The notes under the pieces were generated by a model, which worked only from the letters and a program-made list of their open reading frames with translations, was not told the DNA's origin and ran no database searches. A DNA stretch of 38,984 nt. It comes from Deltaproteobacteria bacterium. Its GTDB lineage: Bacteria; Desulfobacterota; Binatia; UBA9968. The DNA lies in contig WHTF01000024.1 of NCBI GenBank assembly GCA_009379725.1, forward strand, positions 1 to 38,984, written 5' to 3'. The position numbers and the translations under genes were made by a program. The stretch's first letter is position 1. Each line of letters starts with the position of its first letter. Positions 16,750-25,632 of this stretch are shown here, piece by piece.

Positions 16750-17221
16750 AGCGATCTACGCCAGCACTCACGGAAGAGTTTTAGCGATCGCTGTGACTAT
16801 CTTGCTGACCTCTTCGGCGTGTCGGGCGCAGCCCAAAGTAACGATTCGATCTCAAGAAGGGCGTGACGTCAGTTTCCAGGTCGAGATCGCAGCCACTCCC
16901 GAGACGCGCGAACTCGGTTTGATGTATCGGCGGGATCTGCCGGCCGGCCACGGCATGTTATTTATTTTTCCCGTCGAGAGGGTCAATTCGTTTTGGATGA
17001 AGAATACGCCGCTCCCGCTGGACATGATTTTCATCGGCCGGCAGCGAAAAATCGTCGGTATCGTTCATGATACCGCACCGTTCTCTCTGGAAGGCCGCTC
17101 GGTATCGGTCCCGAGCCAATATGTCCTCGAAATAAACGGCGGGCTTTCACGCCGCTACGGTTTCAAGATGGGAGATGTTGTGAGATTTGAGAATGTCACG
17201 CCGGAAACCGTGAGCGAATGA
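16694..17221 (+). CDS. DUF192 family exported protein
   Basis: A 175-residue protein starting 56 bp inside the EMO-like gene, with AAGGA just before the ATG. A hydrophobic segment at about residues 28-45 ends at a cysteine (SSAC), so it is secreted or a lipoprotein, although the lipobox is atypical and the N-region unusually long. The rest is a DUF192 domain with ETRELGLMYR, GMLFIFP and FWMKNTPLPLDMIFI, covering the family's normal length. The function of the family is not established. Overlap implies co-transcription with the EMO-like gene. Confidence 0.8.
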   Translation: MRRRFSTLPNWWLKIFESRAIYASTHGRVLAIAVTILLTSSACRAQPKVTIRSQEGRDVSFQVEIAATPETRELGLMYRRDLPAGHGMLFIFPVERVNSFWMKNTPLPLDMIFIGRQRKIVGIVHDTAPFSLEGRSVSVPSQYVLEINGGLSRRYGFKMGDVVRFENVTPETVSE

Positions 17222-17252
17222 ACTTGCTCCGGCCGGGTTCCAGTAATTTACA

Positions 17253-18320
17253 TTAGATCTCGCTAAAGAAGTAGTCTCGAACCGGGCTCAGTTTTTCCTC
17301 GTAAGACTCGGGATAGAGAAACCACATCGTCGCAGCCAAGCTGCTGAAAAGGGAATTGCCATCCTGCGGCGTGAAGCAAGTGCCGATGATTTCCCGGTCT
17401 CCTCTCATGGCCAAGCTCTGACTGACAATGACGGTTTGATTCAAAATGCGGCCGAAAAGCCCATGGTCTCTGCCGAAGGAAAAAACCGATGCCGAAGATT
17501 TCTTGTTGGTCAGCGCGACCCTGCCGTTGGCCTGCAGTCGCCGCATCAATTCATCTTTGTTAATGCCCCTGCGCAACTTCAGATTGAAATGAATGGTGTG
17601 CATGTATTGGGTGTTCAACTTCAACGCCGACGAGTAGATATTTAAATCCAAGCCCAGGGTTTTGAAGAGGTAATGAGCATCTCTGCCTTGATGCGTGCCG
17701 AATTCATTATCGTCATGCTTGCCCGCCTCAGGTGCCGGTATGAAGTCTCCTTCCTGACTGAGGTCGTTGGCGCGGCGCATGCAAACGAACCGGCTCTCGT
17801 CCAGATTGTCTTCCTTTTCCGGTCCCAGAGCGATCGTATCGATGAGCACTGCGAGATTGTGGGTATTGCAACTGACGACCTGGACGAACTGGTCCTGCCC
17901 TCTCACTAACGCTTTGTCGTTAATGCCGCGGGCATACATCTTGCCAAAGCCGTATTCACTTCCTTGAGCGATAAAGCCCCGTCCATTGTTTGCGTACTTA
18001 TTGTAGAGCTTTTCTTTGTTGTCGTTGCCGACCGGCGTGCAGTCGATGATCACGCTGGCTCGGTCGATGGCTTCCTCAGCTTCATAAGTGGGGTGCATGC
18101 CCATCTCCGTGAACTTATGCCATCGCTCTTTGTCGACGCAGAGTTTCGCACCTTTATTCCCTAACACCATCACCTTCGAACGGTCGGTAAGAAGGGGTGT
18201 GCGCTTATGAAACGTGACCTCATCGATGCCGAACTGTTCCTTGAATGTGCATAGAATACCGATGAGAGGTTCGCCGATAGTTCCGGTGCCGACCACATGA
18301 ATGATTTTTTTTCGCGCCAT
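17253..18320 (-). CDS. Type II (archaeal-type) glyceraldehyde-3-phosphate dehydrogenase-like protein
   Basis: A 355-residue protein from ATG 18320; the frame extends to 18377 but without support. It has an N-terminal Rossmann motif GTGTIG at residues 11-16 and, at 149-156, VSCNTHNL around C151. The sequence resembles the catalytic SCNTTG motif of archaeal phosphorylating GAPDH, with the second Thr and Gly replaced by His and Asn. Further text such as IIDCTPVGND also fits that family. It would bind NAD(P) and act on an aldehyde. The altered active-site neighbourhood suggests a diverged dehydrogenase rather than a normal glycolytic enzyme. It is transcribed divergently from tldD. Confidence 0.55.
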   Translation of the reverse strand: MARKKIIHVVGTGTIGEPLIGILCTFKEQFGIDEVTFHKRTPLLTDRSKVMVLGNKGAKLCVDKERWHKFTEMGMHPTYEAEEAIDRASVIIDCTPVGNDNKEKLYNKYANNGRGFIAQGSEYGFGKMYARGINDKALVRGQDQFVQVVSCNTHNLAVLIDTIALGPEKEDNLDESRFVCMRRANDLSQEGDFIPAPEAGKHDDNEFGTHQGRDAHYLFKTLGLDLNIYSSALKLNTQYMHTIHFNLKLRRGINKDELMRRLQANGRVALTNKKSSASVFSFGRDHGLFGRILNQTVIVSQSLAMRGDREIIGTCFTPQDGNSLFSSLAATMWFLYPESYEEKLSPVRDYFFSEI

Positions 18321-18484
18321 TTTCCCAACCTGTGATTTGATGAAAGCGATTCTAACCCAAGAGGTTATAACGATCAACCGGTAGTTTGATGTAAGTTTTG
18401 GTAAATCAAGTCAATTCAATACCGGGAAATCCCTTTAAAGCGCCGCTACGAAGTGGTACAAATTTGCTTGAGGGAGATTAAACT

Positions 18485-19933
18485 ATGGCACAGGAATTCG
18501 TTCCCGCGAAATCTTTTTTTGATCGTAACTTTGGTATCGATTCTCAAGACTTGGACAAAGTTTTGGCCACTGCTTTGGCAAGAAAAGCCGACTATGCGGA
18601 CTTGTATTTTGAATATCGCAAGAACGAGGGCATCAGTTTGGAGGAGGGATTGGTGAAAAATTGCTCCCAATCCACCTCGAACGGCGTAGGGGTGAGGGTG
18701 CTCTCTGATGCCAAGACCGGTTATGCCTTTACCGACGATATTACGATTGAAAACCTCGAAGTGGCCGCGCGCACGGCGCAGTACATCGCGCAGACTCAAT
18801 CCTCGCAAGTGCCGGTCGCCGTCGGTCAACCTCAACAAGCCGCTCATGACCTCTATCCCGTCAAAACGACGGTGACCAACGTTCCGCTAAAGAATAAAAT
18901 TTCGTTACTCTACGACATCGATAAATTTGCCCGTAGCCTGGACCCCCGTGTGAAAAACGTCTTTGTTTCTCTCGGAAGCGAAGACAAGGTCATGTTGGTT
19001 GCCTCCTCGCAAGGATGGGTGATTGGCGACGTCCAACCCTTAACGCGGCTCAACGTGACCTGCATTGTCGAAGAGAGCGGCAATCGCCAGGTGGGCAGTT
19101 TCGGTGGCGGTGGTCGTGTCGAGTACGAATTCTTTGTCGGCAAGCGGGAATACGAACGCTATGCGCGTGAAGCGGTGCGTCAAGCCGTTCTCAATTTGAG
19201 TGCGAGAAATGCGCCGGCAGGCACCATGGACGTTGTTCTGGGACCTGGATGGCCCGGCATACTATTGCATGAGGCGATCGGCCACGGCTTGGAGGGAGAC
19301 TTTAACCGTAAGAAAACTTCGGCATTTAGTGATCGCATCGGCCAACGGGTCGGGTCTGAATTGTGTACGGTGGTGGACGACGGCACAATTCCGTCGCGGC
19401 GTGGTTCGATCAATGTCGATGACGAGGGTACGCCGACTCATCGGACAACCTTGATCGAAAACGGTATTCTCAAGGGATATCTGCAAGATAGATTGAACTC
19501 CGGCCTAATGAAGATGCCATTGACCGGCAATGGGCGTCGCGAGAGCTATGCTCATATTCCCATGCCGCGCATGACCAACACCTTCATGTTGGCTGGAAAG
19601 GATGCTCCGGAGGACATTATTCAATCCGTGAAGAAGGGGTTGTACGCGGTTTCCTTCGGCGGCGGACAAGTCGACATTACCAACGGCAAGTTCGTTTTTT
19701 CCGCCAGCGAGGCGTATTTGATTGAGGATGGCCAAGTCACCCACCCGGTGAAGGGCGCTACCTTGATCGGTAACGGTCCGGATGTTCTGACCCGAGTATC
19801 GATGGTGGGTTCGGACCTTAAGTTGGACGAGGGCGTTGGCACCTGCGGCAAGGATGGACAGTCGGTTCCGGTGGGCGTGGGACTGCCGACGATCAAAATC
19901 GATGGTCTGACGGTGGGCGGTACGACTCATTAG
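18485..19933 (+). CDS. tldD: Metalloprotease TldD
   Basis: A 482-residue protein of the TldD family with the zinc site HEAIGHGLEGD from H262 (HExxxH motif), the long TIPSRRGSINVDDEGTPTHR region and the C-terminal conserved cysteine in VGTCGKDGQ. Length equals Escherichia coli TldD. With TldE it forms a heterodimeric protease that degrades unfolded peptides and matures some peptide antibiotics. GAGGGAG lies at a normal distance before the ATG. The partner gene follows after 25 bp. Confidence 0.95.
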   Translation: MAQEFVPAKSFFDRNFGIDSQDLDKVLATALARKADYADLYFEYRKNEGISLEEGLVKNCSQSTSNGVGVRVLSDAKTGYAFTDDITIENLEVAARTAQYIAQTQSSQVPVAVGQPQQAAHDLYPVKTTVTNVPLKNKISLLYDIDKFARSLDPRVKNVFVSLGSEDKVMLVASSQGWVIGDVQPLTRLNVTCIVEESGNRQVGSFGGGGRVEYEFFVGKREYERYAREAVRQAVLNLSARNAPAGTMDVVLGPGWPGILLHEAIGHGLEGDFNRKKTSAFSDRIGQRVGSELCTVVDDGTIPSRRGSINVDDEGTPTHRTTLIENGILKGYLQDRLNSGLMKMPLTGNGRRESYAHIPMPRMTNTFMLAGKDAPEDIIQSVKKGLYAVSFGGGQVDITNGKFVFSASEAYLIEDGQVTHPVKGATLIGNGPDVLTRVSMVGSDLKLDEGVGTCGKDGQSVPVGVGLPTIKIDGLTVGGTTH

Positions 19934-19958
19934 CGGCTGCGAATACTTTGTCCACCGA

Positions 19959-21326
19959 ATGAAAGGAAATATGGAACGGCTCGATCTCAGTCAAGAGTTG
20001 GCGCGCGACATTCTTGCAATGGCGCAGGCGAAGGGCGCTTCTCACGGGGATGTTGTGATGGTGGAAGGCGACTCGTTCTTTGTCACTGTTCGTCTTGGTG
20101 AAGTTGAAAAGATTAGCCAGGCTCAGGAAAAGCGGTTGGGGCTTCGCCTTTTTTGCGGCTCTAGTTCCGCATCCGCGTCAACCTCCGATATTTCACAGCA
20201 GGCGATCCAGCGTCTCATCGATGATACGGTCATCATGGCTCGTGCCACGGCCGAAGATCCTTTCAGCGGCTTGCCTGACGCTTCGCTGCTCGCTCGAGAC
20301 ATTCCCGATAGGGATCTTTTGGACGATGCAGCGCGCTCGGTGAGCGTCGATGAGAAGATCGCCATCGCGTTAGCCGCCGAGAAAACCGCTATGGACTTTG
20401 ATCCCCGCATCACCAATTCGGAAGGGGCCGATTTCTCGAATCAATTCGGTCGTGTGATTTACGCCAGCAGCCAGGGTTTCTCCGGTGAGTACCAGGGGTC
20501 GACTTTTGGTCATTCAGTTGCGCCTGTGGCATCCCAAGATGGAGCCATGCAAAGAGACTATTGGTATTCCTCCAACCGGAAATTCGCTCGTTTAGACTCC
20601 GCTAAGAGCGTCGGTGAAAGAGCCGCTCGACGGGTGCTGCGACGGCTGGGCGCGCGCAAGGTCAAGACGTGCGAAGTGCCGGTCGTCTTCGATCCGGATA
20701 TGGCAGCTTCCTTGTTGCGAAATTTGTCGTCCGCTTTGTCGGGATATTCCTTATACAAGGGCGCGTCGTTTCTGAACGGTCAAATCGGCAACAAAATCGC
20801 ATCACAAGTGATGACGGTTTGGGATGATGGAACCATTCCCGGCGCGCTGGGTTCAAAACCGTTCGACTCCGAAGGCTTGCCGATTACCAAGAAGGCCGTT
20901 GTCGAGAATGGCGAGTTACGAAGCTATCTTTTGGATACTTATAGCGGCAAGAAGCTCAACATGGCTTCAACCGGAAACGCTTCTCGCTCCGTGGGTGAGC
21001 CGCCAGGCGTGGCGCCGACTAATTTTTACCTTGCTCCAGGACCCCGTACGCCCGGCGAGATCATCGCATCGGTTAAACAAGGGCTTTATCTCACGGAAAC
21101 AATCGGCTTCGGCGTTAATCTGGTGACCGGTGACTATTCGCGTGGGGCCGCGGGGATCTGGATTGACAACGGCGAGCTTGCTTTTCCCGTCGAAGAAGTC
21201 ACCATCGCGGGAAACCTTAAAGAGATGTTTCAGAACATCGAGATGGTCGGGAATGATCTCGAAATGAGAGGGCGCATTTGCGCGCCGACGCTTAAGATTT
21301 CGCAAATGACTGTCGCTGGGGACTAA
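19959..21326 (+). CDS. tldE: TldE (PmbA), metalloprotease partner subunit
   Basis: A 455-residue protein of the TldE/PmbA family, without the HExxxH zinc site, as expected for the non-catalytic subunit. Characteristic text includes GALGSKPFDSEGLPITK and YLLDTYSGKKLNMASTGNA. It stands 25 bp downstream of tldD in the common tldD-tldE order. ATG 19959 gives this length; ATG 19971, preceded by AAAGGA, is an equally good start. The pair needs no other neighbour to function. Confidence 0.95.
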   Translation: MKGNMERLDLSQELARDILAMAQAKGASHGDVVMVEGDSFFVTVRLGEVEKISQAQEKRLGLRLFCGSSSASASTSDISQQAIQRLIDDTVIMARATAEDPFSGLPDASLLARDIPDRDLLDDAARSVSVDEKIAIALAAEKTAMDFDPRITNSEGADFSNQFGRVIYASSQGFSGEYQGSTFGHSVAPVASQDGAMQRDYWYSSNRKFARLDSAKSVGERAARRVLRRLGARKVKTCEVPVVFDPDMAASLLRNLSSALSGYSLYKGASFLNGQIGNKIASQVMTVWDDGTIPGALGSKPFDSEGLPITKKAVVENGELRSYLLDTYSGKKLNMASTGNASRSVGEPPGVAPTNFYLAPGPRTPGEIIASVKQGLYLTETIGFGVNLVTGDYSRGAAGIWIDNGELAFPVEEVTIAGNLKEMFQNIEMVGNDLEMRGRICAPTLKISQMTVAGD

Positions 21327-21328
21327 TT

Positions 21329-21402
21329 CGGTTCAACGGTTCAACGCTCACCCGGAAACCTGCCGACGTTCTTAAGTAGGTAACCCTTGAACTATTGAAC
21401 GG
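21329..21402. terminator. Candidate bidirectional terminator between tldE and the HMA-like gene
   Basis: CGGTTCAACGGTTCAA (from 21329) and TTGAACTATTGAACGG (21387-21402) are inverted relative to each other with two mismatches, and a run of eight Ts follows. The genes on either side converge here. The loop is long (about 42 bases), so termination strength is uncertain. Confidence 0.4.
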
Positions 21403-21410
21403 AATTTTTT

Positions 21411-21620
21411 TTAGGATACCTTGAATCCCGCCTTTAAAACTGCACGTAAAAAATCGTCCAGGTGAGACTGTTTAGGATCGAACTCGATCACCGCGACGCT
21501 TCGTTCCAAGCTAAAATCTACCTTCTCGACTCCGGGTAACGCGTCGAATGCTTGTCGCAGAACCGGCAAGTCGTCCGATTTAATATTATCGATGGAGATA
21601 ATCGCTGTTTTTGTTTCCAT
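21411..21620 (-). CDS. HMA-fold small protein without metal-binding cysteines
   Basis: A 69-residue protein with the beta-alpha-beta-beta-alpha-beta pattern of heavy-metal-associated domains: AIISIDNIKSDD, then a helix with LRQAFDALPGVEKVDF, then SVAVIEFDP and a last helix FLRAVLKAGFKV. The usual CxxC after the first strand is replaced by NIKSDD, and there is no cysteine in the whole protein, so copper or zinc binding in the normal way is impossible. It may act in protein-protein contact. It is convergent with tldE. Confidence 0.6.
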   Translation of the reverse strand: METKTAIISIDNIKSDDLPVLRQAFDALPGVEKVDFSLERSVAVIEFDPKQSHLDDFLRAVLKAGFKVS

Positions 21621-21871
21621 CGTGCCTCACAGGGTTCTTAGATTGACAAAAGTTGTTTCGATTCACAATCGCAGAGTTGATTTAGCGCACACCGTTCAAT
21701 TCTCAGATGCGATGTGATCGGGTCAGCGCGAAATTTTCTTGACGACAGACACAATCGTATGAGATTAGATTACGAGTAATTACGATTCATTGTTAGATCG
21801 TTCTCAACAAGACATCGGCGTAGGTAGAAAGTTGCTGCAAAACCTACACGATCCGCAGGAGGGAAACAAAC

Positions 21872-22303
21872 ATGGCTTATGATGTTGAGAAATTTTTGAC
21901 CATGTCGCAAGCGGACCTCGACGCGCTTTTCACCAAAAGTGCCGCGGGCGAGGTCCCCGATGGCGAAGCGGACGGCACCGCAATCGTCGCGCCCGGCACC
22001 AAGTTCAGCTCAAATATTGCTAAGTTCATCAGTAACTTTGCTTGGCAAGGCAAAGTATTCGACGCAAAGAAGGGAGTACTGAAAAACAGAATCCTTCCTT
22101 TTGGTCTGAACGCCATCATCGCCAAAGTGTACAAAGGCGCCAGTTGGCTCGACGGCAAAGAGTGTATCGTCCTGGACTATTCCGATACGTCCATCGTGGC
22201 CCAGTGGATTCGCGATGAGATCCGTCAGGTCGAACCGGGCCTGTACTTGGGGAAAGTTTATTGGGACAAAAAGAGATTAATTGACTTTGCCTTGAAATTT
22301 TGA
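21872..22303 (+). CDS. Hypothetical protein of unknown function, 143 residues
   Basis: A soluble 143-residue protein with an AGGAGGG site before the ATG. The text VPDGEADGTAIVAPG, NFAWQGKVFDAKKG, GASWLDGKECIVLDYSDTS and EVEPGLYLGKVYWDK-like ending looks like a compact, conserved fold, perhaps binding a ligand in a lipocalin-like barrel. I do not recognise a named function. No signal peptide or membrane segment is visible. The 224 bp behind it show no gene. It precedes the cytochrome cluster in the same direction. Confidence 0.6.
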   Translation: MAYDVEKFLTMSQADLDALFTKSAAGEVPDGEADGTAIVAPGTKFSSNIAKFISNFAWQGKVFDAKKGVLKNRILPFGLNAIIAKVYKGASWLDGKECIVLDYSDTSIVAQWIRDEIRQVEPGLYLGKVYWDKKRLIDFALKF

Positions 22304-22527
22304 GGTCCAGCTCAGTAGCCTTGGATGGTGCTGATCACAGACACCGCGGTATTGAACAGCCCTTCAGGACGTCCCGCTAAGAATATTTCGTTCGCGATCA
22401 TTCCCAAACGATTTGAACCTTGAGCCAAATTTCTACTCATTCACGCCCATTCCGGCGACGGCAATAATTTTCTCATGACCGTGGCGACCCGATTGCATCG
22501 AGTGAAAATTGCCGAGGGAGAACGTCT

Positions 22528-24042
22528 ATGGCGCAGTCCAAAGTAATGTCGCCGGCCCAACGTATTCTAAGCCGCATCGGATCAATCACGGTTGCCATAT
22601 TGGTGGTGGCTTTATTGGGAGGAGCGTGGTTGATAGGGCGGTTTGGCTCCGATACGCCAGTCGGATACACGGATGATCTCGAGCACTTCAAGTACGGGTC
22701 CCTCGGCAGCGAGCACGAGTTCGGCGTGCCCTATTGGATTTGGCGCGCGCTTCCGGAACTTTTTGCCGACAAGCTTCCAGGCAAAGGATGGGAGTCAGTC
22801 GGATTCGTTTTCGAAAAGGGTAAGAATCTTCCTGTCGGTATGTCGCAGCGCCGCTATCTTGGCTTCGACGTCGTCTGGCTGAACTGCGCTTTTTGTCATG
22901 CGGGAACTGTGCGCGAAACGGCGCGGAGCGAGCCGAAGGTCTATACCGCGATGCCGGCCAATACGTTTGATTTTCGCGCCTTCATGAGATTTCTCTTCGC
23001 GACGGGAGAGGATAGGCGATTTACTCCCCGGAACGTTTTGCGCCAGATTAAAGTCATTCGGCAACGCGAGGGGCTGGATGATTTGCCGCTCATCGATCGC
23101 CTGGTCTTACGTTTCTACGGCATTTATTACATGCGCGAGCGGATTCTGACCCTGCGCGACCGGTTGAATTTTCTAAAGGAGCAACCGGAGTGGGGACCCG
23201 GCCGCGTCGACACGTTCAATCCGTTGAAGGCTTATTTCAATTTTCCAGCCGATCAGCTTGCGAAGGAAGAACGGATCGGCACCACCGATTTTCCGTCGAT
23301 CTGGAACCAGGGGCAACGCGAAACCTTGAAAATGAATTTGCATTGGGACGGCAATAATGTGTCGTTGGAGGAGCGCAATCGCAGCGCTGCGATGGGCACC
23401 GGCATTACGCCGCCCACCGGCGACCGGCGCAGCTTGAAACGGGTCGCCGATTGGCTGCGCGATCTCGCGGCGCCCCCTTATCCATTCTCGATCAACAAGG
23501 AACTCGCCGCTCAGGGCGCGCCGATTTATAAACGATATTGCGCCGAGTGCCACGGCGCCGATGGCAAAGACTTTCGCGGCGAACAGGTCGGCAAGGTCGT
23601 ACCGATTGCGCAGATCGGCACGGACCGCCGTCGACTCGACTCTTACACCTATGACGTCGCGGTGAATCAAAATCTCATTTTCGCGGGCTATGGCGAGGAG
23701 CGTTTCAGCCACTTCCGAAAAACTTTCGGTTATGCCAACAGTCCGCTCGACGGAGCATGGCTCCGGGCGCCTTATCTTCACAATGGCTCGGTGCCGACCC
23801 TACGTGACTTGCTGGAGCCCAGCGACAAGCGCCCGAAGACTTTTTATCGTGGTTACGACGTTTACGACCAGAAAGAGGTTGGCTTTGTTTCTGATGTTAG
23901 CGAAGAAAACGGCCGCGAGTACTTTCGCTACAATACGGAGGAGCCGGGGAATTCGAACCAGGGCCACGAAGGAAAACGCTACGGCACCGAGCTATCGGCA
24001 GCGGAAAAAGATGCTCTGGTCGAGTATCTGAAAACCTTTTAG
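22528..24042 (+). CDS. Dihaem c-type cytochrome, MauG/CcP/RoxA-like, first of three
   Basis: A 504-residue protein with an uncleaved-signal or anchor helix at residues 15-38 and two haem-binding motifs, CAFCH at 120-124 and CAECH at 338-342. The C-terminal part has APYLHNGSVPTLRDLL, a signature of dihaem peroxidase/oxygenase-like cytochromes including RoxA. A good GAGGGAGA site precedes the ATG. It would sit in the periplasm on the inner membrane. The next gene is 39 bp on and is a clear paralogue. Role, inferred: electron carrier or dihaem oxidase for the linked GMC oxidoreductase. Confidence 0.8.
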   Translation: MAQSKVMSPAQRILSRIGSITVAILVVALLGGAWLIGRFGSDTPVGYTDDLEHFKYGSLGSEHEFGVPYWIWRALPELFADKLPGKGWESVGFVFEKGKNLPVGMSQRRYLGFDVVWLNCAFCHAGTVRETARSEPKVYTAMPANTFDFRAFMRFLFATGEDRRFTPRNVLRQIKVIRQREGLDDLPLIDRLVLRFYGIYYMRERILTLRDRLNFLKEQPEWGPGRVDTFNPLKAYFNFPADQLAKEERIGTTDFPSIWNQGQRETLKMNLHWDGNNVSLEERNRSAAMGTGITPPTGDRRSLKRVADWLRDLAAPPYPFSINKELAAQGAPIYKRYCAECHGADGKDFRGEQVGKVVPIAQIGTDRRRLDSYTYDVAVNQNLIFAGYGEERFSHFRKTFGYANSPLDGAWLRAPYLHNGSVPTLRDLLEPSDKRPKTFYRGYDVYDQKEVGFVSDVSEENGREYFRYNTEEPGNSNQGHEGKRYGTELSAAEKDALVEYLKTF

Positions 24043-24081
24043 ATAGCCAATTCGCGCTGCGCAGTGACTGACGGAGGAACG

Positions 24082-25545
24082 ATGGCTGACCCACAGAAGA
24101 AAAAATCCTGGTGGAAGATGTGTTTGCTGCTTCTGGTTGTCTTTGCGGCCGTAGGCGGTGCAATCGGCTGGTATAAATTCTTTCGCGAGGAGCCGCAGCC
24201 GGAATGGGTGACGGCCACCCCCGATATGCGTTTTAAATATGGTTCCATCGGCGCCGAGCACGACGCCGGCATACCGTACTGGATTTTCTTCGTGCTGCCG
24301 CGCATGTTTCCGGAAAAGTTGCCGGGACCCGGCGGATACGCATCGTTAGGCGTTGGGTGGGAGCAAGGTCAGGAGCTGCCGATCGGTTTCACTAAAAAAG
24401 TCATCGGCTTCCCGCGCGTAGCGAACAACTGCGCCTCTTGCCACACGGCGAGCTATCGCAAGAGCGCCGATGAAAACCCTGTGTTTGTACCCACTGGACC
24501 TAACCACACCCTTAACTTGCAGGCGTTCTTTCGTTTTGTCGTGGATTGCGCCAAAGATCCGCGCTTTAACGCCGACGAGATTATGAGCGAGATCGCGCTG
24601 GTCTACGAATTGCCGTTCCTCGATCGACTGATTTACCGTTATGTGCTGATTCCGATCACCAAAAAGCGCCTGCTTGAACGCGAAGCGCAATTCAAGTGGG
24701 TTTATCACAAGGACTTTCCTTTGTGGGGCCGCGGTCGTGATGATGCCATGAATCTCACTAAATATTTTCTCCTCAATTGGCCGATGGACGATACCATCGG
24801 CCCCACGGACATGCCGTCGGTGTGGAATCTCAAGAAGTACCGGCCCGAAAAGGGCATGCTGATGAATCTTGCCGGTGACAGTCACGACGCCCGCTCGGTG
24901 ATCATCGATTCGGCGCTCGGGCTATTGAGCGCCGCGCCGCACGACCCAGAGGATTTCATGCGCCAAATCGACTGGTTGGTGCAATATCTCAGCGAAATAC
25001 AGGCCCCCAAATATCCATTTCCGATCAAACAAGATCAGGCCAAGTCCGGCAAGGAAATCTTCGACAATCACTGCGCCACGTGTCATGCCAGTGAGCGCAC
25101 CGGCACACGCGTACCGGTCGAAGAGGTCGGGACGGACCGCGAGCGGCTTAAATCCTGGAGCAAGCAGGCTGCCATCGAGTCAAACAAGGTTGTGCGCAAC
25201 TTCGGCATCGAGCGCCGCGGGCTGGTCGAAATCGAACCGAGCGGGTACATCGCGGCATTCTTGGACGGCATCTGGTTGCGCGCGCCTTATCTACACAATG
25301 GCTCGGTGCCGACCTTGCGCGATCTGCTCAACCCGGTGGCGGAGCGGCCGAAGGTATTCTACCGGGGTTATGACGTTTTCGATTCTGTGAATGTCGGTTT
25401 CGTGACGCAAGGCCCGGAGGCGCGGCGAGTCGGTACGAAGTACGATGTGAGCGAACGCGCCAGCGGCAACCAGGGACACGAGTATGGCGTGAACTTATCC
25501 GCCGCGGAGAAAGAGGCGTTGATTGAGTATTTGAAGACGCTGTGA
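24082..25545 (+). CDS. Dihaem c-type cytochrome, paralogue, second of three
   Basis: A 487-residue protein from ATG 24082 (GGAGGA just before it; the GTG at 24064 is less likely). It has a membrane anchor at residues 9-28 and two haem motifs, CASCH at 117-121 and CATCH at 331-335. It shares with the preceding protein the text RFKYGSIGAEHDAGIPYWIF, PSVWN and APYLHNGSVPTLRDLL with FYRGYDVF, so the two arose by duplication. The differing anchors and linker lengths suggest they now do different jobs. Located in the same probable operon. Confidence 0.8.
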   Translation: MADPQKKKSWWKMCLLLLVVFAAVGGAIGWYKFFREEPQPEWVTATPDMRFKYGSIGAEHDAGIPYWIFFVLPRMFPEKLPGPGGYASLGVGWEQGQELPIGFTKKVIGFPRVANNCASCHTASYRKSADENPVFVPTGPNHTLNLQAFFRFVVDCAKDPRFNADEIMSEIALVYELPFLDRLIYRYVLIPITKKRLLEREAQFKWVYHKDFPLWGRGRDDAMNLTKYFLLNWPMDDTIGPTDMPSVWNLKKYRPEKGMLMNLAGDSHDARSVIIDSALGLLSAAPHDPEDFMRQIDWLVQYLSEIQAPKYPFPIKQDQAKSGKEIFDNHCATCHASERTGTRVPVEEVGTDRERLKSWSKQAAIESNKVVRNFGIERRGLVEIEPSGYIAAFLDGIWLRAPYLHNGSVPTLRDLLNPVAERPKVFYRGYDVFDSVNVGFVTQGPEARRVGTKYDVSERASGNQGHEYGVNLSAAEKEALIEYLKTL

Positions 25546-25632
25546 CCGGTTTCAAACGATATCGAACAGTTCGATGACCGAAAAGCTGAACGGTTTTTTA
25601 TCGATCAAGTGTAAAGGTCGGGAGGAGCAAGA

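Noticed and set aside
22528-25545. Simple cytochrome c peroxidase assignment for the two paralogues
   Set aside because: Length, anchors and the neighbourhood differ from CcpA-type peroxidases; a wider superfamily call is safer.
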